The notes beneath the pieces are model-generated. The model was not told where the DNA came from, searched no databases, and saw nothing but the letters and a program-made list of their open reading frames with translations. A DNA stretch of 6,868 nucleotides. It comes from an uncultured Actinomycetes bacterium. Lineage in GTDB: Bacteria; Actinomycetota; Acidimicrobiia; Acidimicrobiales; Microtrichaceae. The number at the start of each line of letters is the position of its first letter. Within the stretch, counting starts at the first letter, position 1. Shown piece by piece: positions 1 through 6,868 of this stretch. Position numbers and translations under genes: made by a program. The DNA is taken from the NCBI GenBank assembly GCA_903941145.1, contig CAJANQ010000583.1, positions 1 through 6,868 of the forward strand, in the 5' to 3' direction.

Positions 1-1
1 C

Positions 2-1285
2 GGCACCGGCGAGCCCCGGGGCGCCACGACCGTCGTCACGGTGCCGCTCGACGGGGTGACCGGGACGACCTTCCGATTCACCATCACCAAGTCCCGCGAC
101 GTGACGGCCAACAAGGGCGGTGCCGTCCTGCCGGTCGCGCTGGCCGAGCTCGGGCTCCCCGTGCGACCACCCGTCGACGCCGACACCGCGGTGTCGGACG
201 ACTGCCGCACCGACCTGTTCTCGGTCGACGGTCCCGACGGCACCACCGTGCCGGTCCGGGTCGTCGGCACCGTGGGCGACGCCCTCGCTCGCACGCCGCT
301 CCGCGTCGAGTCCTGCGGGACCCCCCTCGACCTCGACGCCGGCACGACGTCGCTGACCTCGGCACCTGGCACCTCGACCGGATGGGACGTGGACCTGCTG
401 GCACTCAGCTCGGCCAAGGGCGGTGGCCCCGGCACCGACACACTCGCCGAGCGGCCCGACGACGGTCCCACGCCGCCGGCCACGAAGGTGGACCGGACGG
501 GCCGCCTCTCGTACCGCTACTCGGTGAAGGACGCGTCCGAGCCCTACTGGCTGGTCCTCGGCCAGTCGTTCAGCGACGGATGGTCCGCCCGCACGGCCGA
601 CGGCGCCAGCCTGGGCGCCCCCACGCTCGTCAACGGGTTCGCCAACGGCTGGTACGTGGACCCGGCCAAGGACGGTGCCAGCATCACCGTCGACGTCGAG
701 TGGACCCCGCAGCGGACCATCTGGATCGCCCTGGCGCTCTCGGCCCTGGGCGTCGTGCTGTGCCTGTTGCTGCTGGTGCTGTCCCCGCTGCTCGGCGCAG
801 GCCGGCCGGTGCGCAAGTCACGGATCGCCGACATGGTGCCCGAGCTCGTCGGACCGTTCTCCGCCGACGGCGGCCCCGTCCCGACCCGGACGGCGCTGCT
901 CGGCACGCTCGTCGTCGGCGGTCTCTCCGCCCTGGTGATGCCGTGGTGGGCCGCCGCACCGGTCGCCGTCGTGGCGTACGTCTCGCTACGGACACGCCGC
1001 GGGCAGGTCCTGCTCCGGGGGGCCGCAGTGGCGTCGCTCACGCTGGCGTTCGGCTACGTGGTCGCCAAACAACTGCGCAACGACTACCGGGTCGACTTCG
1101 AGTGGATGAACGCGTTCGAGGCCTCGCACGTGCCGACGCTCGCCGCCGTGGCGCTCGTGGTGGCCGACCCGTTCGTGGCGCTGCTGCGTCAGCGGCGGGG
1201 GCGTTCGCAGACGGCGAACAGCACGAGCGTCGACGGGTCGATCGACTCGGAGACGAAGAACTCCTCGGCGGTGATCCCGGACTGA
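2..1285 (+). CDS. AftD-like (DUF3367-type) membrane arabinofuranosyltransferase, C-terminal part (5' end outside window)
   Basis: The reading frame is open from the left edge, giving 427 residues before TGA at 1283-1285; the GTG at 41 is internal, not a start. Counting from the edge, residues 1-50 look like the end of a beta-sandwich carbohydrate-binding-like module, including an LPVALAELGLP stretch similar to the 'PVGIAE' segment of AftD proteins. Residues 180-220 carry YWLVLGQSFSDGW and NGFANGW, the aromatic/glycine pattern of the extracytoplasmic domain of DUF3367/YfhO-like membrane glycosyltransferases. Hydrophobic segments follow at about 239-265, 298-313, 316-329, 338-355 and 377-396, then a hydrophilic Ser/Thr/Asp-rich tail. 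AftD adds alpha-(1->3) arabinofuranose to envelope arabinans using a lipid-linked donor; the catalytic N-terminal GT-C region is not in the window, so activity cannot be judged. The last 32 residues are encoded opposite the methyltransferase 3' end. A YfhO-like membrane protein is the main alternative. Confidence 0.65.
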   Translation, partial: GTGEPRGATTVVTVPLDGVTGTTFRFTITKSRDVTANKGGAVLPVALAELGLPVRPPVDADTAVSDDCRTDLFSVDGPDGTTVPVRVVGTVGDALARTPLRVESCGTPLDLDAGTTSLTSAPGTSTGWDVDLLALSSAKGGGPGTDTLAERPDDGPTPPATKVDRTGRLSYRYSVKDASEPYWLVLGQSFSDGWSARTADGASLGAPTLVNGFANGWYVDPAKDGASITVDVEWTPQRTIWIALALSALGVVLCLLLLVLSPLLGAGRPVRKSRIADMVPELVGPFSADGGPVPTRTALLGTLVVGGLSALVMPWWAAAPVAVVAYVSLRTRRGQVLLRGAAVASLTLAFGYVVAKQLRNDYRVDFEWMNAFEASHVPTLAAVALVVADPFVALLRQRRGRSQTANSTSVDGSIDSETKNSSAVIPD

Positions 1286-1971
1286 CCGCCGACCTGGTCG
1301 GTGTTGGTGAACCGGTAGGCGAACCGCCGGCCGGTGGCGTGCAACCACACGAACGCCGAACGGGGCAGCTTGTGGCGGATCCCGAGCGGGTCGAGCTTGA
1401 GGAGCTTCTCCGCCATCGCCCGCCGGGTCTCGAAGTCCTCCTTGACCCGCGGCGAACCGTCGAGGCCGTAGAGCTCGACGTGCTCGAAGTGGCGCTCGAG
1501 CATGGACCGCAGGTCCTCCGGCTCGAACAGGTACACGTGGTACGGGTTCTCGAAGTCGGCCGGGGCGTTGGGCGTCAGGAAGAACGCCCGTCCGTCGTCG
1601 GCGAGCACCCGGGCCACCTCGGTCACGTGGTACTCGGGCTCGGTGAAGTGCTCGATCAGGTGCGACGAGCAGACGTGGTCGAACGTGCCGGTGCGCAGGC
1701 CCAGGAGCGAACCGTCGGAGCACACGGCACGCATGCCCTCGCCGCCGTGGACCTTCACGGCCGACGCCGCGGTGGCCGGGTCGTAGTCGACGCCCACGAG
1801 CGTGCGGCCCGCCGCAGCGAACCCGACCGACTCGTCGCCGAGGCCGCAGCCGACGTCCAGGAACCGTCCGTCACCGGCACGGGCCCGGACCTCTCGGTAG
1901 CCCGCGGCATGGAGCGCCAGCAGGCTGTCAGGGGTCTGGCCCTGCATCGGGCGTTCGCCGGTCAGTTTCAC
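1189..1971 (-). CDS. Class I SAM-dependent methyltransferase (Methyltransf_11/23-like)
   Basis: The product is 260 residues from GTG at 1971 to TGA at 1191-1189. Motif I is at residues 37-45 (FLDVGCGLG), the acidic residue at the end of beta-2 is D62 (VGVDYD), and the post-motif segment FDHVCSSHLIEHF (97-109) is typical of type 11 methyltransferases; together these predict SAM binding in a Rossmann fold. The chain continues through a FFLTPNAP strand (130-137) and ends with a strand-like STLVLFAVCE segment (247-256), so it appears complete. The GTG start is chosen because GGAGG lies 5 nt upstream; the open frame extends to 2244 but would run across the divergent glycosyltransferase. ATG at 1947 is a possible later start without a clear ribosome binding site. 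The substrate is unknown; the neighbours suggest an envelope glycan or lipid (inference). The 3' end overlaps the convergent membrane gene by 97 bp. Confidence 0.88.
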   Translation of the reverse strand: MKLTGERPMQGQTPDSLLALHAAGYREVRARAGDGRFLDVGCGLGDESVGFAAAGRTLVGVDYDPATAASAVKVHGGEGMRAVCSDGSLLGLRTGTFDHVCSSHLIEHFTEPEYHVTEVARVLADDGRAFFLTPNAPADFENPYHVYLFEPEDLRSMLERHFEHVELYGLDGSPRVKEDFETRRAMAEKLLKLDPLGIRHKLPRSAFVWLHATGRRFAYRFTNTDQVGGQSGITAEEFFVSESIDPSTLVLFAVCERPRR

Positions 1972-1976
1972 ACGGT

Positions 1977-1981
1977 CCTCC
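1977..1981 (-). promoter_or_regulatory. Shine-Dalgarno site of the methyltransferase
   Basis: On the minus strand GGAGG occupies 1981-1977, followed by a 5-nt spacer and GTG at 1971-1969. It is the strongest ribosome binding site in the window and fixes the methyltransferase start against the longer open frame reaching 2244 and the internal ATG at 1947. Confidence 0.75.
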
Positions 1982-2002
1982 GGTGGGCCAAGGGGCGCCG
2001 CG

Positions 2003-2009
2003 TAGCATA
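2003..2009. promoter_or_regulatory. Candidate overlapping divergent -10 elements
   Basis: The 82-bp divergent gap between the methyltransferase (GTG 1971) and the GT4 gene (GTG 2054) contains one AT-containing patch. On the plus strand it reads TAGCAT (2003-2008), and on the minus strand TATGCT (2009-2004); both fit the TAnnnT form of the actinobacterial housekeeping -10 hexamer. Expected 5' leaders are roughly 40 nt for the GT4 gene and about 25 nt for the methyltransferase. No convincing -35 hexamer (TTGACA-like) is seen at 16-18 bp on either side, so this is a weak prediction resting on position and local composition. Confidence 0.3.
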
Positions 2010-2053
2010 GGGCCGCCCTTCTCCCGCCGAACGGAACCTCGGAACCCACCACC

Positions 2054-3232
2054 GTGCAGACACCTGTAGCCAGCGAGGCGACCACCTCGGCCATCGCAGC
2101 GCTCGCCGCCCGGGCCGGCCTGCAGACCGTCCACATGCTGGCGTGGCGGGACCTCGACGACGACGAGGCCGGCGGCTCCGAGGTGCATGCGCACAACATC
2201 GCGTCGATCTGGGCCCAGTCCGGCCTGCAGGTCACGATGCGCACCTCCGCCGCGGTGGGTCAGCCGCCCGAGCGGGACCGCGAGGGCTACCGGGCCACCC
2301 GCTACGGCAGCCGCTACTCGGTGTTCCCCCGCTCCGCGGTGGCGGAGCTCACCGGCCGCATGGGTCGCTGTGACGGCCTGGTCGAGATCTGGAACGGCAT
2401 GCCGTTCATGTCGCCGGTGTGGCGACGTGGGCCACGGATGGTCTGGCTCCACCACGTGCACGGGCCCATGTGGGGCATGACGCTGCCCGGACCGGTCGCC
2501 AAGTTCGGCGAGCTGCTCGAGGCCCGCCTCGCACCGCCCTTCTACCGCCGCCAGCCGATGGTCACGCTCTCGCCGTCCTCCAAGTCCGAGCTGGTCGACG
2601 ACCTTGGCTTCGACCCGGACCGCGTGACCGTGGTGCCACCCGGGGTCGACCCCTTCTTCACGCCCGGGGGCGACCGCTCCCCCGTGCCGCTCGCCGTGGC
2701 CGTCGGACGGCTGGCCCCGGTCAAGGACTTCCCGCGGCTCGTGCGGATCATGGCGGCGGCCCGTGAGCGGGTGCCCGACCTGCGGCTGGTGATCGTCGGC
2801 GAGGGCTACGAGCGTCCCGTCGTCGAGGAGCAGATCAGTGCCGTCGGCGGCCACGACTGGGTCACGCTGGCCGGCCACGTCACCGACGAGGGCCTCCGCG
2901 ACCTCTACCGGCGGGCATGGATCGTCTCGTCGGCCTCGGTCCGGGAGGGTTGGGGCATGACGCTCACCGAGGCGGCGGCGTGCGGGACGCCCACCGTGGC
3001 GACCGACATCGCCGGGCACTCTGACGCGGTGGCCGTCGGCCGCAGCGGCCTGCTCGCCACCTCCGACGCCGACCTCTCGGGCCTGGTGGCCGACGTCATG
3101 ACCGACACGGCGCTGCGCACACAGCTCCAGGCCGGCGCGCTCGAGCGGGCCGGCGAGCTCACCTGGGAGGCCGCCGCCCTGGACAACTTCCGGGTCCTGG
3201 CCGACGACGCACTCAGAAGGGCCGGCAGATGA
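2054..3232 (+). CDS. GT4-family (GT-B fold) glycosyltransferase
   Basis: The product is a 392-residue retaining-type glycosyltransferase. The N-terminal Rossmann domain begins at about residue 23 (LQTVHMLAWRD) and carries the loop GGSEVH at 40-45; the inter-domain region has TLSPSSKSEL (171-180) and VVPPGVDPFF (193-202); the C-terminal nucleotide-sugar-binding domain has AVGRLAPVKDF (216-226), LVIVGEGYE (245-253) and the EX7E signature E298...E306 within EGWGMTLTEA. These are the normal Glycos_transf_1 landmarks and the length is typical, so it is probably active. The donor sugar cannot be read from sequence. GTG at 2054 is the only usable start: the in-frame stop TAG lies at 2003-2005 and the codons between contain no ATG, GTG or TTG. 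No good Shine-Dalgarno precedes it. It is likely cytoplasmic or membrane-peripheral, acting in envelope glycan or glycolipid assembly. Its stop overlaps the next gene's start (ATGA), indicating coupled translation. Confidence 0.9.
   Translation: MQTPVASEATTSAIAALAARAGLQTVHMLAWRDLDDDEAGGSEVHAHNIASIWAQSGLQVTMRTSAAVGQPPERDREGYRATRYGSRYSVFPRSAVAELTGRMGRCDGLVEIWNGMPFMSPVWRRGPRMVWLHHVHGPMWGMTLPGPVAKFGELLEARLAPPFYRRQPMVTLSPSSKSELVDDLGFDPDRVTVVPPGVDPFFTPGGDRSPVPLAVAVGRLAPVKDFPRLVRIMAAARERVPDLRLVIVGEGYERPVVEEQISAVGGHDWVTLAGHVTDEGLRDLYRRAWIVSSASVREGWGMTLTEAAACGTPTVATDIAGHSDAVAVGRSGLLATSDADLSGLVADVMTDTALRTQLQAGALERAGELTWEAAALDNFRVLADDALRRAGR
3215..3220 (+). promoter_or_regulatory. Shine-Dalgarno site of the NT5C-like gene
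   Basis: AGAAGG lies 8 nt upstream of ATG 3229, inside the last codons of the GT4 gene. Together with the ATGA stop/start overlap it supports ATG 3229 as the true start and co-translation of the pair. Confidence 0.5.
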
Positions 3233-3879
3233 GCGACTTCGTGCTCGGCGTCGACCTCGACGGGGTGTGCGGGGACTACACCGCAGCGTTCAAGGCCGTG
3301 GTGTCGGCCGACCGCGGCATCGACCCGGCCACACTGACCGACGACGTCAGCTGGGACTTCGCCGAATGGGGCCTGGACCGCGAGGGCTTCCTGGCGATGC
3401 ACCGCAGCGGGGTGGAGCACCACCACATGTTCCGGCACATGCCGCCCATGCCGGGGGTCGCCGACGCCCTCTGGCGGCTGTCCGACGCGGGGGTCTGGAT
3501 CCGGATCATCACGCACCGGCTCGTCACCAACTGGGGCCACGCGCTGATCGTGTCCGACACGGTCGAGTGGCTCGACACCAACCGCATCCCGTACCGCGAC
3601 CTGTGCTTCCTGGGCCGCAAGCCCGAGGTGCAGGCCACCGCCTACATCGAGGACGCCCCGCACAACGTCGAGGCGCTCCGGGCGGGCGGCAACGACGTCG
3701 TCGTCTTCGACCAGCCCTACAACCGGCACCTCGACGGGCTGCGGGCCGCCAACTGGGAGCAGGCCGAGTCGGTCATCTCCGACCTGGTGGCAGAGGCCGT
3801 GGGCTCCTACGACGCGCAGATGCCGGGGATGGATGCGGGCGCCGACCGGCTCGACCGGCGCATCGTCCACGGGGACTGA
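3229..3879 (+). CDS. HAD-fold phosphatase of the NT5C (5'(3')-deoxyribonucleotidase-like) family
   Basis: The 216-residue product shows all four HAD motifs: motif I GVDLDGV with nucleophile D9 and acid/base D11; motif II IITHR with T95; motif III lysine K131 in GRKPEV; motif IV YIEDAPHN with E141 and D142. The arrangement, with the cap region between motif I and II (about 15-85) and the EDAPHN form of motif IV, matches the bacterial NT5C-like Pfam family. Known members are Mg-dependent phosphatases acting on nucleoside monophosphates or other small phosphate esters, in the cytoplasm. A His cluster (64-66 and 70) precedes the MPPMPGV segment. The last 25 residues or so are hydrophilic and probably disordered. 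The gene overlaps the GT4 stop by 4 nt, so a role tied to glycosylation is plausible, such as removing the nucleotide or a phosphate by-product, but this is inference. Catalytic residues are intact; the substrate is not known. Confidence 0.85.
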   Translation: MSDFVLGVDLDGVCGDYTAAFKAVVSADRGIDPATLTDDVSWDFAEWGLDREGFLAMHRSGVEHHHMFRHMPPMPGVADALWRLSDAGVWIRIITHRLVTNWGHALIVSDTVEWLDTNRIPYRDLCFLGRKPEVQATAYIEDAPHNVEALRAGGNDVVVFDQPYNRHLDGLRAANWEQAESVISDLVAEAVGSYDAQMPGMDAGADRLDRRIVHGD

Positions 3880-3907
3880 GCCGACGGTCCAGGGCTGGAG
3901 AGCTCAG
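3876..3907. terminator. Candidate bidirectional hairpin between convergent genes
   Basis: CTGAGC at 3876-3881 and GCTCAG at 3902-3907 are a perfect 6-bp inverted repeat, each arm containing the stop codon of one convergent gene (TGA 3877-3879 on plus, TGA 3906-3904 on minus). Between them TCCAG (3888-3892) and CTGGA (3895-3899) can form a nested inner stem. The structure could fold in transcripts from either strand and lies exactly where two transcripts meet. There is no T-run on either side, so it is not a canonical intrinsic terminator; the stems are short and may be chance. Confidence 0.35.
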
Positions 3908-4779
3908 AGCCGCGGCGGACCGAACCGGCGCAGCGCAAAGTCCCGGATGCCCGCGAGCCGGGCCCGGGCGTCGTAGATCAGCGGACGGGACTCGGGGCGC
4001 ACCGTCCCCTTCGCCACCTGGAAGAGCGTGATGCACGTCCGCACCGTGGCGTGGTACCAGCCGCTCATCTCCTGGACGAGCAGGAGCGTGTTGCGGGTCT
4101 GCAGGTAGTCGACCAGCGCCACGGACGAGCCGACGTACTGGTTGGTGACCCGTGCGCCCCGCACCAGACCGATCCGCCAGCCGGCCAGCGCGGCGCGCCG
4201 ACCCAGGTCGGCCTCCTCGCAGTACGAGAAGTAGCGCTCGTCGAACAGCCCGACCTCGTCCAGACAGGTCCGGCGCAGCACCATGAGGGTGCCGTGCGGG
4301 TAGTCGCAGTCCTGCCACCCGGGGGCGGGGTCGCCCGGCACGTACATGCCCCCGAAGTACGGGTCGATCACCGGGGTCATGCCGTCGCCGACGTCCGCGC
4401 ACAGGAGTCCGGCCATGGGATCCGCGTTCCCGGCCTCGAGCAGCTCGGCCAGACAGCCGGGTGCCGGGTCGACGTCGTGGGGGCACAGGACGACCCACTC
4501 GCCGTCGTCGGGGTCGTCGAGGAACCGCTGGAGGCCGACGTTGGCGCCCGGGCCGAACCCGGAGTTCCGGCCGACCTCGACCACCTCGACGCGGTCGGCC
4601 GCGTCCAGGTCGGCCAGCCCGGCGTACAGGCGTTCCAGGTTGGCGGCGGTCGAGTCGTTGTCGACGACCGTCACCCGCACCGGGACCTCACGGTCCAAGA
4701 AGCGGCCGACGGTCAGCCGGCACTGCTCCGGCTGGTTCCAGTGGACGACGACGACCCGCAGCGGGACGGGCTCAGTCAC
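3904..4779 (-). CDS. GT2-family (GT-A fold) glycosyltransferase, rhamnosyltransferase/WbbL-like
   Basis: The 291-residue product has the GT-A layout: N-terminal strand RVVVVHWNQ (8-16), VVDNDS at 38-43, NSGFGPGAN at 72-80 (the usual 'N-x-GFG-x-x-N' nucleotide-binding element of WbbL-like enzymes), a DXD-type HDVDP at 101-105, acceptor-side PHGTLMVLRR (161-170), and the acidic catalytic region YFSYCEEADLGRRAALAGW (183-201). There is no clear transmembrane segment; it probably acts at the cytoplasmic membrane face on a lipid-linked or polymer acceptor. Donor specificity (dTDP-rhamnose or another sugar) cannot be settled. GTG 4779 is the first possible start, because an in-frame TGA at 4785-4783 lies just upstream; no Shine-Dalgarno is evident. 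It follows gltD on the same strand after 14 nt, so it likely shares the gltBD transcript and may depend on translational re-initiation. It is convergent with the nucleotidase-like gene, separated by 24 bp. Confidence 0.88.
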   Translation of the reverse strand: MTEPVPLRVVVVHWNQPEQCRLTVGRFLDREVPVRVTVVDNDSTAANLERLYAGLADLDAADRVEVVEVGRNSGFGPGANVGLQRFLDDPDDGEWVVLCPHDVDPAPGCLAELLEAGNADPMAGLLCADVGDGMTPVIDPYFGGMYVPGDPAPGWQDCDYPHGTLMVLRRTCLDEVGLFDERYFSYCEEADLGRRAALAGWRIGLVRGARVTNQYVGSSVALVDYLQTRNTLLLVQEMSGWYHATVRTCITLFQVAKGTVRPESRPLIYDARARLAGIRDFALRRFGPPRL

Positions 4780-4793
4780 CGGTCAGGAGTCGG

Positions 4794-6262
<1,469 letters not shown>

Positions 6263-6263
<1 letters not shown>

Positions 6264-6868
6264 CAGACCTGACTCGCTCGCATGATCTCCTCGACGACGT
6301 CGAGACCGTTCTCCTCTGCCCGCCGGGTGGCTTCGAGCACCCGCCGGTAGTCCTTCGGCATGACCTTCCGGAACCGTCCGAGCGCCGTCGGCCAGTCGGC
6401 CAGGAGCGCACGGGCGATCTCGGAGTCGGTCGCCTCGGCGTGCGCCGCGACGACGTCGGCCAGGAACTGCTGGTCGTCGCCGTCGAGCGGCTCGAGCGCC
6501 ACCATCTCCATGTTGACGCGGCCCTCGAAGACCTCGTCGGGGTCGTACACGTAGGCGATGCCGCCCGACATGCCGGCACCAAAGTTGCGGCCGGTCGGGC
6601 CCAGCACGACGGCCCGACCGCCGGTCATGTACTCGCAGCCGTGGTCGCCCACGCCCTCGACCACCGCGGTGGCCCCGGAGTTCCGGACGCAGAACCGCTC
6701 GCCCACGACGCCGCGGGCGAACACGGTGCCGCCGGTGGCGCCGTAGAGCATGACGTTGCCGGCGATGATGTCGTCGAGCCCGCCGAAGTCGGGGTTGGTG
6801 GCCCTGGGGAGCCGCACGACGATGTTGCCGCCCGACAGGCCCTTGCCGACGTAGTCGTTGGCGTCGCC
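6263..6868 (-). CDS. gltB: Glutamate synthase large (alpha) subunit, C-terminal 201 residues (5' part outside window)
   Basis: The frame is open to the right edge and ends at TGA 6265-6263; GTG 6817 is internal. The visible residues are the C-terminal GXGXG beta-helix domain: [14 protein letters not shown] (1-14), [13 protein letters not shown] (35-47), [20 protein letters not shown] (53-72), [11 protein letters not shown] (80-90) and [14 protein letters not shown] (96-109), a run of regularly spaced glycines on successive turns. The final segment [14 protein letters not shown] (165-178) is the conserved GltB C-terminus. This domain is structural and lies between the FMN/synthase and glutaminase domains; the amidotransferase, FMN and 3Fe-4S parts lie beyond the window. 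It is followed directly by gltD with a 1-nt overlap, the usual bacterial gltBD order. The promoter is outside the window. Confidence 0.97.

Noticed and set aside
382..2010. Plus-strand open frame (542 codons) crossing the AftD-like gene and the methyltransferase
   Set aside because: It is Arg/Pro-rich low-complexity translation overlapping two genes with recognisable motifs; no start signal and no family features.
1972..2244. N-terminal extension of the methyltransferase to the start of its open frame
   Set aside because: It would overlap the divergent GT4 gene by nearly 200 bp, adds no fold element, and ignores the GGAGG five bases before GTG 1971.
1928..3019. Minus-strand open frame (363 codons) opposite the GT4 gene
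   Set aside because: It is a His/Gly/Asp-rich shadow of the GT4 gene, whose motifs and EX7E signature are clear on the plus strand; it would also overlap the methyltransferase start.
2905..3870. Minus-strand open frame (321 codons) opposite the NT5C-like gene
   Set aside because: The plus strand carries all four HAD motifs; the antisense frame shows only repetitive Val/Gly/His/Asp composition.
3773..4498. Minus-strand alternative frame within the GT2 gene
   Set aside because: It is out of frame with the conserved GT-A motifs and Arg/Pro-rich; it also runs into the convergent nucleotidase gene.

Overview
The window comes from a GC-rich chromosome with almost no non-coding DNA. Codon use is strongly GC-biased at third positions, and at least three of the five visible starts are GTG. 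The gene set is an AftD-like membrane arabinosyltransferase C-terminus, envelope-type glycosyltransferases, and glutamate synthase. It fits a high-GC actinomycete; Acidimicrobiia or a related lineage is my best guess, but this is inference from gene content and composition, not a phylogenetic result.

Layout: (i) 2-1285, plus strand: C-terminal part of a large multi-TM protein resembling alpha-(1->3)-arabinofuranosyltransferases of the AftD/DUF3367 type. (ii) 1189-1971, minus strand: a class I SAM-dependent methyltransferase, convergent with (i) and overlapping its 3' end by 97 bp. (iii) 1972-2053: an 82-bp divergent intergenic region with the only AT-containing -10-like patch of that region. 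(iv) 2054-3879, plus strand: a two-gene translationally coupled unit (ATGA overlap) of a GT4 glycosyltransferase and a HAD-fold NT5C-type 5'-nucleotidase-like phosphatase. (v) 3880-3903: a 24-bp convergent gap that can fold with both flanking stop codons into a hairpin. (vi) 3904-6868, minus strand: gltB (3' part only), gltD and a GT2 glycosyltransferase, in the order gltB -> gltD -> GT2 with a 1-nt overlap and a 14-nt gap.

Functionally, the left two thirds look like an envelope-polysaccharide or glycolipid neighbourhood: membrane arabinosyltransferase-like enzyme, methyltransferase, GT4, phosphatase and GT2. The right third is the NADPH-dependent glutamate synthase (GOGAT) pair for ammonium assimilation. 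The GT2 gene sits at the end of the gltBD transcription unit, so it probably shares transcripts with nitrogen metabolism. All genes are recognisable families. I saw no CRISPR array, insertion sequence, tRNA, rRNA or phage gene, and no clear sign of a wholly new system. The points most worth a second look are the convergent coding overlap, the nucleotidase coupled to a glycosyltransferase, and the GT2 appended to gltBD.
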